A DNA stretch of 64,000 nucleotides from Blastomonas sp. AAP53. GTDB taxonomy: Bacteria; Pseudomonadota; Alphaproteobacteria; Sphingomonadales; Sphingomonadaceae. The position numbers and the translations under genes are program-made. The stretch is taken from the NCBI RefSeq assembly GCF_000331245.1, contig NZ_ANFZ01000005.1, positions 21,987 to 85,986 of the forward strand. The letters are read 5' to 3'. The notes under the pieces are model-generated. The model was not told the DNA's origin. It made no database searches and was given only the letters and a program-made list of their open reading frames with translations. Positions 36,264 through 45,432 of this stretch are shown piece after piece. How positions within the stretch are numbered: position 1 is the stretch's first letter; every line of letters starts with the position of its first letter.

Positions 36264-37703
36264 TCACACCGCAGGGTTTCGGACCGCCGGTGCGACCGCC
36301 ACCGGGGTCTGGAAGATGCGCTCAGGCAGCAGGATCGCCAGCACGACACAAATGGCAAGCAGCGTGGCGATGACGCCGATCGCAGCCAGCGATGGCGGGA
36401 AGTCGGCATTGCCGCGCCACGCGAAATAGACGCTGCCCGCCAGCGCGATCCCCAGCGCGCCGCCGATCTGCTGCGCGGTCTTGAGCATGCCGCTGGCCGC
36501 GCCCGCATGGTCACGATCGACCTGCGCCACCGCCACCGGCGCGATGGAGCCCGAGAGCGATCCCATCCCCAGACCCGCGACGACCAGACCGGGGGCGAGC
36601 ATCGGCCAGGAGAGGTTGAGCACGCCGATGCCAGCGAGCACCAAAGCGCTCGACAGCATCATCGTCAGCCCGCCCAGCACCATCACCCATTTGCCGAAGC
36701 GCGGCAGGAAATTGCGCCCCAGCACGGCAATGCCGATCATCGCGCCCAGCCCGAACGGCATGTGCAGCAGTCCGGTGGTCAGCGGGCTTTCGCCGCGTTC
36801 GGTCTGCAGCGCGAAGGCGAAGATCAAGAGGAAGCCCGCGTTGGCTGCAGCAAAGCCGATCGAGATTGCAAGACCCAGCCGATAGGGCAGGATTGCCAGC
36901 AGCGACGGATCGAACAGCGCCGCCCTCCCCGCACCCACCCGCGCGCCCACATGCCGCCACGCCAGAAAGAACAGCGGCGCGACCAGCATCAGGCTGGCCA
37001 TCTCGATCCATCTCCAGCCTGCTTCGGCGCGGGTCAGCGGCCATAACAGCGCCAGCACGGCCAGCCCGAAGAGCATCATGCCTCCACCATCAAAGCCCGC
37101 AGGCCGTGACGACTTGCGATCGGGCAGGAAAAACCAGCCGCTTGCGAGCGCGAACAGGCCCACCGGCAGATTGATCAGGAAGATCAGCCGCCAGCCCAGA
37201 TCGAACAGGTCCAGTTCGATCAGCAATCCGCCCAGCACCGGCCCTGCAATCGCCGCCAAGCCGCCGACCAGCCCGAACATCGCCATCTTCGATACGCGCT
37301 CCAGCGGGGTGAACAGCACCTGCATCAGCGCCAGCGCCTGGGGCGACATGATCGCGGCGGACGCGCCCTGCGCCAGCCGCGCCAGCACCAGTTGCTCGGG
37401 CGTCTGGGCAAGACCGCATGCGACCGAGGCAATCGTGAAACCGGTTACGCCCCACAGGAACACGCGGCGGTATCCCAGCATGTCGCCCAGCCGGCCACCC
37501 GCCATCAGCAGCAGCGCAAAACTCAGCGCATAGCCCGCGATCGTCCACTGTACCGCTTCGGGCGACGCAGACAGCCCCGATGTGATCGCAGGCAATGCGG
37601 TGTTGATGATCGTCAGATCGACGATCTCGAGCACCATCGCGACGATGAGCGTCATCAGCGCCAGGTTCTGCTGGCGACGGGTCAGTGCCGCAGGTTCACT
37701 CAC
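36264..37703 (-). CDS. DHA2-type MFS efflux transporter
   Basis: The 479-residue protein has about fourteen hydrophobic segments and the drug/H+ antiporter pattern: DLTIINTALPAI in segment 1, GGRLGDMLGYRR in the first loop, and RLAQGASAAIMSP in segment 4. Members export drugs, solvents or toxic metabolites. It is the third gene of a minus-strand operon, three bases after the GMC subunit gene, so it may export an aglycone released by the pathway. Export of the aglycone is inference. Confidence 0.85.
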   Translation of the reverse strand: MSEPAALTRRQQNLALMTLIVAMVLEIVDLTIINTALPAITSGLSASPEAVQWTIAGYALSFALLLMAGGRLGDMLGYRRVFLWGVTGFTIASVACGLAQTPEQLVLARLAQGASAAIMSPQALALMQVLFTPLERVSKMAMFGLVGGLAAIAGPVLGGLLIELDLFDLGWRLIFLINLPVGLFALASGWFFLPDRKSSRPAGFDGGGMMLFGLAVLALLWPLTRAEAGWRWIEMASLMLVAPLFFLAWRHVGARVGAGRAALFDPSLLAILPYRLGLAISIGFAAANAGFLLIFAFALQTERGESPLTTGLLHMPFGLGAMIGIAVLGRNFLPRFGKWVMVLGGLTMMLSSALVLAGIGVLNLSWPMLAPGLVVAGLGMGSLSGSIAPVAVAQVDRDHAGAASGMLKTAQQIGGALGIALAGSVYFAWRGNADFPPSLAAIGVIATLLAICVVLAILLPERIFQTPVAVAPAVRNPAV

Positions 37704-37706
37704 GGA

Positions 37707-39386
37707 TCAGATCTTGCCTTCGCGCAGCATCGATACCGCCGTGTCGCAGGCACGCGCGGTCAGCGCCATATAGGTCAGCGACGGGTTCTGACAGGCAGAC
37801 GAGCTCATCTGCGCGCCATCGGTGACGAACAGGTTGGCGACATCATGCGCCTGGCTCCATTTGTTCAGCACCGATGTGGCGGGGTCATGGCCCATGCGCG
37901 CGCCGCCCATTTCGTGGATCGCGCTGCCCCCCGGGCCGGGTTGGTCAAAGCCCATGATCACGTTGCCGCCGGCCTTGGTCAGCATTTCGGCGGCGTCGGC
38001 CTTGGCCTGCGCCAACGCAGCGCGCTCTTCCTTGCCAAAGGCGAAGGCGATCTTGAGCTGGGGAATGCCATCTGCGTCGGTCTGGTTGGAATCGAGCGTC
38101 AGTCGGTTGCTGGCACGCGGGATGCAATCGGCAAAGGCGACCAGCACCATCCGCCACATGCCGGGCTTCTGCAGCTTTTCCTTCAGCCCGGTACCGATCC
38201 CCGGGTCACGCTTGGCCGCGGTCCATGTGCTTTGCAGCGCCCCGCCCTGATAGGAATAGCCGCGCATATGCCCCTCACCATCGATCGCATCCATGTTGCG
38301 ATAGCGGGCGACAACGACTCCGGTGGGACGGTTGCCGGTGGTGGTGTGCGCTTCGAAGCCCGGCATCAGCGCGATCGCCGACAGCGTGCTGGCATGGTCC
38401 ATGATGTGGGTGCCCAGCACGCCGCTCGAATTGGCCAGGCCTGACGGCATGGATTCATTGGCCGAATTGAGCAGCAGGTGCACCGAGTTGAACGCACCGG
38501 CGTTGACAAAAACGATGCGCGCGATCGCTGTCTTGCGGGTCCTGGTTGTCCGATCGAGATAGCGCACGCCCGTCACCCGGCCGGTTGCTGCATCGTATTC
38601 CAGCTTCTCCACCACGGCATCGGTCAAGACGGTCAGCCTTCCGGTCGCCATCGCCGCAGGCAAGGTGCTCGACTGGGTGGAGAAATACGCGCCGTACGAA
38701 CAGCCCCGCGCGCAGATCGAGCGGTTCTGGCACACGCCGCGCTCGCCCTTGGCCTCGGTCAGGTTGGCGGTGCGGCCGATGGTCAGGCAGCGTTCGGGCC
38801 AGTTGGCCTTCATCACCTCGCGCACATGCTGTTCGACGGGGTTGAGCGCCATCGGCGGCTGAAACTGGCCATCGGGCAGCTGCTTCAGCCCTTCCCTCGC
38901 CCCTGAAACGCCGATGAACTGCTCGACCTTGTCGTACCACGGCGCCAGATCGGCATAGCGGATCGGCCAGTCGGTGCCATGGCCATCGCGCTTGTTCGCC
39001 TCGAAATCATAATCCGACCAGCGGTAGGATTGCCGTCCCCAGGTCAGCGACCGCCCCCCCAATTGATACGAGCGGAACCAGTTGAAATCGGTGCCGTCCG
39101 CCTTGGCATAGGGGTTTTCGGCATCGTTGACGAAATGGCCCTGCGTATATTCGGTGAAATGCCGATTGAGCATCTGCACCGGAAACTCGCGCGCATACCG
39201 CTCCTGGTCGCCCGCACCGCGAAACGGCATCTCCCAGGGGGTCTTCATCTCGGTGGCATAATCGCGCTGGTGCCGGATCTCGCGCCCGCGCTCGATCATC
39301 AGCACCTTCAGACCCGCCTCGGTCAGTTCCTTGGCGGCATAGCCCCCGGTAATCCCCGAACCCACGACGATTGCATCAAATTCCAT
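37707..39386 (-). CDS. GMC-family dehydrogenase large subunit
   Basis: The 559-residue flavoprotein has the FAD motif VVGSGITGGYAAKEL at 7-21 and the GMC active-site pair His491 (SAIHEMGGARMG) and Asn534 (ACQNPSLTYMALTA). It belongs to the gluconate/glucoside dehydrogenase branch, which works with a small subunit-3 protein; that gene lies 16 bases upstream. Such complexes oxidise sugars, in known cases at C3 of a glucoside, and pass electrons to cytochromes or quinones. ATG at 39386 with AAGGG nine bases before is preferred to TTG at 39410. A cytochrome subunit is not visible here. Confidence 0.88.
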   Translation of the reverse strand: MEFDAIVVGSGITGGYAAKELTEAGLKVLMIERGREIRHQRDYATEMKTPWEMPFRGAGDQERYAREFPVQMLNRHFTEYTQGHFVNDAENPYAKADGTDFNWFRSYQLGGRSLTWGRQSYRWSDYDFEANKRDGHGTDWPIRYADLAPWYDKVEQFIGVSGAREGLKQLPDGQFQPPMALNPVEQHVREVMKANWPERCLTIGRTANLTEAKGERGVCQNRSICARGCSYGAYFSTQSSTLPAAMATGRLTVLTDAVVEKLEYDAATGRVTGVRYLDRTTRTRKTAIARIVFVNAGAFNSVHLLLNSANESMPSGLANSSGVLGTHIMDHASTLSAIALMPGFEAHTTTGNRPTGVVVARYRNMDAIDGEGHMRGYSYQGGALQSTWTAAKRDPGIGTGLKEKLQKPGMWRMVLVAFADCIPRASNRLTLDSNQTDADGIPQLKIAFAFGKEERAALAQAKADAAEMLTKAGGNVIMGFDQPGPGGSAIHEMGGARMGHDPATSVLNKWSQAHDVANLFVTDGAQMSSSACQNPSLTYMALTARACDTAVSMLREGKI

Positions 39387-39402
39387 AACCAAAAGCCCTT
39401 GC

Positions 39403-40035
39403 TCAGCCAAAGTCCACGGCGGTCCAGTCGCTTGAAAAAGCGCGGGTTGCAGGCGTGACGGGGACCTTGGGTGCGTACGTGCCAGGCACCAGTTCGAACT
39501 GCAGCTCGCGCGCGCCGCCCGGTTCGCTGGTGTAATATCCGGTGAGAATCAGCGCCTTCACCGTTCGCCAGGGATGGTCGCGGACCCCTTCGGCATAGGC
39601 GTCAGCATCCAGTGCAGCGACCAGCGCGGCCTGCCTGTCGGCCGTGACTTTCAGAAAATCGCTCTGGGCGCGGGCGTCCAGTTCAGCCTCAAGCCAGCGG
39701 GCCTGATCGAGCGAGCCATCCTTGCGGGCAAAACTGGCGAGGCTCTGGGGTGCGTCTGCAGACAGCGGCCTGCGCGATTTCTCAAGACCATGCGCCAGCC
39801 CCAAAAGCACGAAATCACCCGCACCGACATCGCCCGCCCCCGGAGTGTCGGTCGCAGGGATGACGATCTGGCTGACCGTGCGCATCAGGCTGCGCTGGCG
39901 TTCACTGGGCGCCTCGTCAGCGTCGAAAAGCTTGAATTTGATCGCGGCAAGTGGCAATCCGATCGCCGCCGCCAACAGGCCCGCACCACCCAGAAAGGTT
40001 CGGCGGCTCCATCCTTTTGCTTGCGCTCCATCCAT
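39403..40035 (-). CDS. Gluconate 2-dehydrogenase subunit 3 family protein
   Basis: The 210-residue protein starts with a twin-arginine signal (SRRTFLGGAGLLAAAIGLPL) and continues with the subunit-3 pattern MRTVSQIVIPATDTPGAGD near residues 51-69. The partner GMC subunit has no signal, so the folded pair is probably exported together by Tat. It leads an operon of three genes (this, GMC subunit, DHA2 transporter) downstream of a cluster C operator. In glucoside-3-dehydrogenases this small subunit is needed for activity and localisation. Confidence 0.88.
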   Translation of the reverse strand: MDGAQAKGWSRRTFLGGAGLLAAAIGLPLAAIKFKLFDADEAPSERQRSLMRTVSQIVIPATDTPGAGDVGAGDFVLLGLAHGLEKSRRPLSADAPQSLASFARKDGSLDQARWLEAELDARAQSDFLKVTADRQAALVAALDADAYAEGVRDHPWRTVKALILTGYYTSEPGGARELQFELVPGTYAPKVPVTPATRAFSSDWTAVDFG

Positions 40036-40092
40036 CGTTCCCGGCCTCTCCGCATGTCAGTGGCTAGTGTTACCAATTGCCTGACGATAATA

Positions 40093-40110
40093 TCGGAATA
40101 TGTATTCTAT
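40093..40110. promoter_or_regulatory. Cluster C operator, site a
   Basis: The site is TCGGAA-TATGTA-TTCTAT, 9 of 12 arm bases matching TTAGAA-N6-TTCTAA, 58-75 bases upstream of the subunit-3 gene. On the minus strand a TTGGCC-N17-TAGAAA pair (-35 at 40133-40138, -10 at 40110-40115) abuts it, so it would lie around the start of transcription. Confidence 0.55.
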
Positions 40111-40181
40111 TTCTAGAGCCATATGCCCGAATGGCCAAGGCTTTTGCCAAAGACCGCAACGCACCGCAGCGGGTGAGCGAC

Positions 40182-40223
40182 AAAAAAGGGCGATTCCCGT
40201 CGATGACCGGAACCACCCTTTTT
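40182..40223 (-). terminator. Rho-independent terminator after the TonB receptor
   Basis: On the minus strand an AAAAAGGG-type arm pairs over about 15 positions (with two G-U pairs) with GGAATCGCCC followed by TTTTTT. It stands about 50 bases after the receptor stop. A second perfect hairpin, GGGATGGC-AGCC-GCCATCCC (40241-40260), lies nearer the stop. Confidence 0.75.
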
Positions 40224-40273
40224 GCAGCCTGCGCCCCTCAGGGATGGCAGCCGCCATCCCCTTTCCAGGCAGA

Positions 40274-42634
40274 TCAGAAATCAAGCAACATGCGCACGCC
40301 ATAGGTCCGCGGCGCAGCAAACTGCCAGTTGTAGATGTCGTCATTGCCTGCCGCGGTGAACCCGGCGAAGGTCAGCGGCTGATTGTCTTCGAGGTTGCGC
40401 GCAAACAGCTGCAGGCCGAACCTGCCCGATTCATCCCGCCATTCCAGCGTGGCGTCGGTCTGCGAGAAGCTGCCCTGGCGCGAGTCCGCGAAGTTGAACA
40501 CGTCGAGGAAGTAGCTGCTCTTGAAGCGGGTGAACACGCTGGGCGTCAGTGTCCCCGCGCTGCCCAGGTCGAACGTGTGCTCATAGCCTGCAGCGATGAT
40601 CCAGCTTGGAGCCTGCGGCGTCCGGTTGCCCGCCAGGCTGGGCTGCGTGATCGGGCCAGCGGTAATGTCGCTGTCCAGATCGCCCAGGCCGGTCAGGCAG
40701 CCCAGCGTGGGGTGCGTTTCGGATGCGCAGAACACCGCATAAGACGCCAGGAAGTTGTCATACTGCGAGTCGAGATAGTTCAGGCTGAGCGTGAACCGTC
40801 CGGCATCGAACACCTTGATCGACGCGTCGAGTTCCAGACCCCAGATGGTTGCGCCACCGGCGTTGAACACCTGGCCACCGAGCGTCGAGTCCAGCAGAAC
40901 GGCAGCCTGCAGATCCTTGTAGTCGTAATAGAAGCCGGAGAAGTTGATCGTGGTGGAGCCGAAGCTCTTCTTCACGCCCGCTTCGTATGAGGTGTTGGTT
41001 TCCGGCGCATAATCGCCGATCGAGTCGAAGCCGCCAGCCTTGAAGCCGGTCGCAACCTTGGCATAGATCAGCGTGTCTGAATCCGGCTTGTAGTTCAGCC
41101 CGGCCAGCCAGGTGATCTTGTCGGCCTTGGCGCTGGGAGTCTGCACGGCAATCGGTGGAGCCGTGATCTGGCGGGGGCCGGTGTTGAACAGCGGCGATGC
41201 AGGCTGGCCGATGGCACCGCCGTACACGTCGAAGACGCCGCGGCGCCTGTCATCAGTGTAACGCGCGCCGACCACCAAAGTCAGCTCATCGGTGATCGGC
41301 ACGTCGGCCTGGCCGAACACTGACCAGCTCTTGGTGAACACGTCCCGCTTGAAATAGTTCACATAGCCGCCATTGGCGCCCAGCAGGAACGGGGGGAAGA
41401 ACGGGGGGCCGTTGAACAGGCCGCGTTCGATGCCGAGCTCTTCCTTGAAGTGGAACGCGCCCACCTGCCACTGGAAGCCGCCCTGATCGCCGCCGTTGAG
41501 GCGAAGTTCGTGGCTCTGCGTTTCCACGTCATTGGCAAAGTTCTTGAACAGGAAGCCGGGGTTCAGCGCGGCATCGAACGATTCATCGGTGCGGCGATAG
41601 CCACCGGCGTAGGTCAGCGTTGCAGAGCCGAAATCATAGGCAATGCGACCGCGCACAACCTTCGAATCCTGCTCGTTGCCGCCGGGGCCACGACCGGACG
41701 TCACGTAGTTCTTGCGATCGATGGTGCGTAGCGCGTTGGTGTTCTGCGGAATACAGACCACGAACCGGGGATCGGCCCCCACCCTGGACCAGCCGTTCTG
41801 GTTGCAGCCGGGTCCCGGCACGAATGCTGCATTGAAAGCCAGGCCGTTGTTGAAGTTGACGAACGCCTGGTTGGCGATGATGTTGTCGACCGCGCTCATT
41901 TCAAACGCCAGGTCGATGCTCAGCGCATCGATAGGCTTCAGGCTGATGCTGACACGACCTGCGCGCGTGTAGTCATCGCCGGTGTCGACGGGCTGGTTGG
42001 GGTGGCTGAAATAGCCGTCGCGCTTGGAATAAGACCCCGAGAAACGAATGCCGCCGATGTCGCCGATGGGCAGATCGACCCCGCCCTGAACCAGCACGTG
42101 ATCATAGTTGCCATAAGACGCGGTCATGTTGAAGCCGAGCTCGTTGCCCGGCTTGCGCGTGATGAAGTTCACCGCGCCGCCGGTCGCGTTGCGTCCTGAC
42201 AGCGTGCCCTGCGGACCGCGCAGAACCTCGACGCGCTCCAGATCGAACAACGATGCATTGAGCACCGTAGGCCGATTGATATATTCGCCGTCGATATTGA
42301 CGACGACCGACGTATCCTGCGTTTCGGCATTGTCGTTGGTGCCGACACCACGCAGCGTCACGCGCGTCAGGTTGGTATCGTTGGTGATCTGGATCGCAGG
42401 CGCAAGGCGCTGGATACCGGTGAGATCGCTGATCCCGGCCTTGGAGACATCTTCACCGCTCACCACCTGAATGGCGATGGGAACGTCCTGGACGTTCTGC
42501 ACCCGGTTCTGGGCGGTAACGACGATTTCCTTGTTTGCAATGCTATCGGCGCTGTCTTGCGCGAACGCCGGTGTTGCTAGCGCAATGGTACCAGCCCCGG
42601 CCAGCAGCGCAGCACGAAGTGCGTGTGAATGCAT
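40274..42634 (-). CDS. TonB-dependent outer-membrane receptor of the glycoside locus
   Basis: The 786-residue receptor has a signal peptide ending TPAFAQ and then the plug with EIVVTAQNRVQNVQDVPIAI, VTLRGVGTN and VEVLRGPQGTLSGRNATGG. A beta-barrel follows, closing with GVRMLLDF. It should import a large substrate through the outer membrane. ATG at 42634 follows GGGGAGGA by nine bases; an ATG 18 bases earlier is less well placed. It stands alone between the dehydrogenase operon and the divergent GPH symporter, under a promoter with two overlapping operator-like sites. A C-glycoside or related plant phenolic glycoside is the likely ligand, by context only. Confidence 0.93.
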   Translation of the reverse strand: MHSHALRAALLAGAGTIALATPAFAQDSADSIANKEIVVTAQNRVQNVQDVPIAIQVVSGEDVSKAGISDLTGIQRLAPAIQITNDTNLTRVTLRGVGTNDNAETQDTSVVVNIDGEYINRPTVLNASLFDLERVEVLRGPQGTLSGRNATGGAVNFITRKPGNELGFNMTASYGNYDHVLVQGGVDLPIGDIGGIRFSGSYSKRDGYFSHPNQPVDTGDDYTRAGRVSISLKPIDALSIDLAFEMSAVDNIIANQAFVNFNNGLAFNAAFVPGPGCNQNGWSRVGADPRFVVCIPQNTNALRTIDRKNYVTSGRGPGGNEQDSKVVRGRIAYDFGSATLTYAGGYRRTDESFDAALNPGFLFKNFANDVETQSHELRLNGGDQGGFQWQVGAFHFKEELGIERGLFNGPPFFPPFLLGANGGYVNYFKRDVFTKSWSVFGQADVPITDELTLVVGARYTDDRRRGVFDVYGGAIGQPASPLFNTGPRQITAPPIAVQTPSAKADKITWLAGLNYKPDSDTLIYAKVATGFKAGGFDSIGDYAPETNTSYEAGVKKSFGSTTINFSGFYYDYKDLQAAVLLDSTLGGQVFNAGGATIWGLELDASIKVFDAGRFTLSLNYLDSQYDNFLASYAVFCASETHPTLGCLTGLGDLDSDITAGPITQPSLAGNRTPQAPSWIIAAGYEHTFDLGSAGTLTPSVFTRFKSSYFLDVFNFADSRQGSFSQTDATLEWRDESGRFGLQLFARNLEDNQPLTFAGFTAAGNDDIYNWQFAAPRTYGVRMLLDF

Positions 42635-42690
42635 ATCAGCAATCCTCCCCATGTATGCCGCCTGCGGGTCTTCCGCTTATGACGGGCCAA

Positions 42691-42723
42691 TTAGAACTAT
42701 AAGAACTAGAATGCTGATTTTAT
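42691..42723. promoter_or_regulatory. Cluster C operator, site b (double)
   Basis: Two overlapping half-matched sites are seen: TTAGAA-CTATAA-GAACTA and CTAGAA-TGCTGA-TTTTAT. The minus-strand promoter TTGACA-N16-TAAAAT (-35 at 42739-42744, -10 at 42717-42722) overlaps the second. It would control the TonB receptor. It is the least regular site of the set. Confidence 0.5.
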
Positions 42724-42927
42724 ATATCGCTGGTGAGGTGTCAAGATTTAGCGCAATCAATTGTACCGATCCAAATTCATCGATTCTGTGGATGGATCAG
42801 GCCCAGAATCCTGGCTTTTGCGTCGTCTTGCCGGTCTCAAAGGTGCAGGCGATAGCTGGATCATAGGCCGGATGTACCTAGCGCGCTTGTGCAAAATTCC
42901 GTTGCCAAGCGCCACGCATGCCCATTA

Positions 42928-42945
42928 TACGAATCATCATTCTAA
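42928..42945. promoter_or_regulatory. Cluster C operator, site c
   Basis: The site is TACGAA-TCATCA-TTCTAA (10 of 12). It follows the plus-strand promoter TTGCCA-N17-TTATAC (42902-42930), covering the -10 end and start point, and would control the GPH symporter and nucleoside-hydrolase-like gene. Confidence 0.6.
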
Positions 42946-43025
42946 TAAATAGCGGTTGCTTTGACCGCCAGGCGATCCAGGCCAACCAAGGTCGATCGGT
43001 GCCGATTCCATGGGAGAGCGTGACC

Positions 43026-44366
43026 ATGTCCGGTAATCGACTGCGGCTGACCGAAAAGCTGAGCTACGGCTTTGGTGATATGGGCTTCAGCCTGCCCTAC
43101 AACATGGCCAGTGGCTTCCTGCTGCTTTACTATATCAACGTCGTCGGGCTGCCGGCCGCGGTCGTCGGAACGATATTCCTGGTGGCGCGGCTGATGGACG
43201 CGGTGATCGACATGGCTGTCGGCATCGCCATCGACCGCACCCGGTCGCGATGGGGCCGCACCCGCCCCTATTTCCTGTTCACCGCCGTGCCCTATGCGCT
43301 GGTCTCGGTCGCGATCTTCGCCGTGCCGGGCGACTGGAGCCAGAACGCGCAGATCGCTTATGCGTTCGTGACCTTCAAGCTGCTCGGCATCCTGATGAGC
43401 ATCGGCTCGATCCCCTACACCGCGCTGATGCCGATGATGACCGACCAGCGCGACGAGCGGCTGAAACTCGGGGGCATGCGGTCGATCGGCACATCGGTTG
43501 GTGTGGTATTGGGTACCGCCGCAGTGCAGCCGATCCTGGCGGCTTATGGCGGGGAGAAGGAGCCGGGCGGTTATCTGGCCGCAGCCGCCATGTTCGGCGC
43601 GCTGTCGCTGATCTGCATCCTTTCGCTGTTCCGCAACTGCAAGGAGCGCGTCGTCGACGATGCGCCGCAGCGCTTCGCGATCCTGCCCGAGATCGGCAAG
43701 ATGCTGCGCAATCGCGCCTGGCTGGTCTCGTTCCTGTTCTGCCTCGTCTATTTCGTCCGCTTCGGCGGGATGATGGGCATCACCGCCTATTTCGCGATCG
43801 AGGTGCTGCGCGCCCCCTGGATGATCGGGGTCATGCTCCCGGCCGTGGCAGGGATGCTGCTGCTCTCCGCGTTCTTCGCCCCGCCGATCCTGGCGCGCAC
43901 CGGCATCCGCAAGGGCTGCGTGATTGTGCTGGCCATCGCCGCCGCGCTGTTTGCACTGCTGCCGATGGTCGAAAACCAGCCGACGGTGTTCCTGGCGATC
44001 TACATCGCCGCCTGCCTTGCCAACTCGATCACGATCACCGCCGCCTTCACGATGATCGCCGAGACGGTGGACTATCACGAATGGCTGTACGCCAGCCGCA
44101 AGGAAGGCCTGTTGTCTGCCGGGGTGAGCCTGGCCACCAAGGTCGGCATGGCGCTGGGCACGGCGGGCATCGCTTTCGTGCTTGCGGCTGCGGGCTATGA
44201 CCCAGAAGCCGTCACCGATGCCGCGCGCGAGGCGATCCGCTGGACCTATTATGGCGGGGTCATCGCGTTGCTGCTGGCGCAGATTGGCATCGTTCTGGCC
44301 TGGCCGATGGACGGCGAGCACACGCGCATCCGCGCCGACATCGTACAACGGAGACTTGCGACATGA
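43026..44366 (+). CDS. GPH-family glycoside:cation symporter
   Basis: The 446-residue protein has about twelve membrane segments and clear GPH signatures: LSYGFGDMGFSLPYNMASGF near residues 11-30, MDAVIDMAVGIAIDRTRSRW near 57-76 and GRTRPYFL. GPH transporters import glycosides, xylosides and uronides with sodium or protons. ATG at 43026 follows GGGAGAG. It overlaps the next gene by four bases. Within this locus it is the best candidate for inner-membrane entry of the glycoside or of a keto-glycoside made in the periplasm. Confidence 0.9.
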   Translation: MSGNRLRLTEKLSYGFGDMGFSLPYNMASGFLLLYYINVVGLPAAVVGTIFLVARLMDAVIDMAVGIAIDRTRSRWGRTRPYFLFTAVPYALVSVAIFAVPGDWSQNAQIAYAFVTFKLLGILMSIGSIPYTALMPMMTDQRDERLKLGGMRSIGTSVGVVLGTAAVQPILAAYGGEKEPGGYLAAAAMFGALSLICILSLFRNCKERVVDDAPQRFAILPEIGKMLRNRAWLVSFLFCLVYFVRFGGMMGITAYFAIEVLRAPWMIGVMLPAVAGMLLLSAFFAPPILARTGIRKGCVIVLAIAAALFALLPMVENQPTVFLAIYIAACLANSITITAAFTMIAETVDYHEWLYASRKEGLLSAGVSLATKVGMALGTAGIAFVLAAAGYDPEAVTDAAREAIRWTYYGGVIALLLAQIGIVLAWPMDGEHTRIRADIVQRRLAT

Positions 44367-45361
44367 GTATCAACCGACGCCTGTTGATGACGAATATGGC
44401 CTGGCTTGCTCTGGCGCAGGCCGCACCGCTGCGGGCAGGCTCGTTCCGGCAGATTCCCCAACGTCCATCGGCCAGGGTGATTGTCGACAACGACTTTGCG
44501 GGCGACCCTGATGGGGTGCTGGCGCTTGCGCACCATTTGCTGTCGCCTACGACGCAGACGGTCCTGATAACCTCGTCATTCCTCGCCGAAAAGATGACGC
44601 CCGAAGACGTCGCTCCCGGAAGGACGGCGCAGATGGGAGCCGACAGCGCGATGGAGACGATGCGGCGGCTGGACATCGCTGGGCCGCCGCCGGTCGCAGC
44701 CGGGCACGAACACCCTATGACAGACACAAAAAGCCCCTCGGCCGCCGCAGTGGCGATCGTTGCCGAGGCTCGGCGCAGCGATCGGCTGCCGCTGTTCCTG
44801 TGCTGCGGCGGGCCGTTGACCAATGTGGCAGAGGCGTTACGCCTTGCCCCGGACATCGCGGCCAGAATGACGCTGATCTGGATCGGCGGCGGCGGTTATC
44901 CCAGCGGCGGTTGGGAGTATAATCTCGCGACCGATGCTGCAGCGGCCCGTTTGGTCATCGAAGACAGTGCCTTGCCCTTGTGGCAGGTGCCTCAGCCCGC
45001 CTATCGCCAAATGCAGCTTTCGATCGCGGAAATGACCGCCGATGTGCGCCCCATATCGACGTTTACACAATGGCTGTATGACCAGTTCACGCGGCCGCCC
45101 TCGTTCGTCACATTGGGGGGTGCCTGGCCGATGGGCGACAGCCCTCCGGTGCTGCTGACCGCGATTACGACCGAGAGCAGTGAGCATCTCGACCAGCCGG
45201 CGCGTCGCATCCTGGACGACATGCACTATGGCGATGTCGTGCCGGGCCGACAGATCCGCGTCTATCAGCGGATCGACGTGCGGACGACCCATGCCGACCT
45301 GATTGCCAAGCTGCGGCTGCACGCCGCCCAAGCCCCTGCCCAGGCACCCGGCGTTCGCTGA
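44363..45361 (+). CDS. Nucleoside-hydrolase-like protein, probably exported
   Basis: The 332-residue protein has a short N-terminal hydrophobic stretch (LLMTNMAWLALAQAAPLRAG), probably an export signal. The nucleoside hydrolase fold follows, opening with VIVDNDFAGDPDG at about 38-50. Canonical enzymes have DxDxGxDD for calcium; here the fourth acid is replaced by proline with an aspartate one place later. FLCCGGPLTNVAEAL near residue 152 matches the family's second motif. It may hydrolyse an N- or O-ribosyl-like or other glycoside rather than a nucleoside. It is coupled to the GPH symporter by an ATGA overlap. Confidence 0.72.
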   Translation: MSINRRLLMTNMAWLALAQAAPLRAGSFRQIPQRPSARVIVDNDFAGDPDGVLALAHHLLSPTTQTVLITSSFLAEKMTPEDVAPGRTAQMGADSAMETMRRLDIAGPPPVAAGHEHPMTDTKSPSAAAVAIVAEARRSDRLPLFLCCGGPLTNVAEALRLAPDIAARMTLIWIGGGGYPSGGWEYNLATDAAAARLVIEDSALPLWQVPQPAYRQMQLSIAEMTADVRPISTFTQWLYDQFTRPPSFVTLGGAWPMGDSPPVLLTAITTESSEHLDQPARRILDDMHYGDVVPGRQIRVYQRIDVRTTHADLIAKLRLHAAQAPAQAPGVR

Positions 45362-45363
45362 AC

Positions 45364-45395
45364 AAAAAAGGGGGGTGCCCGTTGCGGGGCACCCC
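45364..45395 (-). terminator. Rho-independent terminator of the hydroxypyruvate-isomerase-like gene
   Basis: The stem GGGGTGCCC / GGGCACCCC (45372-45380 and 45387-45395) is followed on the minus strand by a run of T (AAAAAA at 45364-45369 on the plus strand). It ends transcription of the minus-strand gene and may slow the convergent plus-strand unit. Confidence 0.8.
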
Positions 45396-45432
45396 GAGTG
45401 GGAAGCTCTTGTGCGTTGAGCAGTTCGACCTG

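Larger units (their letters stand above)
42635..43025. other. 391-base divergent intergenic region with two regulated promoters
   Basis: This AT-rich stretch separates the TonB receptor from the GPH symporter. It holds operator sites b (42691-42723) and c (42928-42945) with their -35/-10 elements. No gene is seen in it. Confidence 0.65.
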
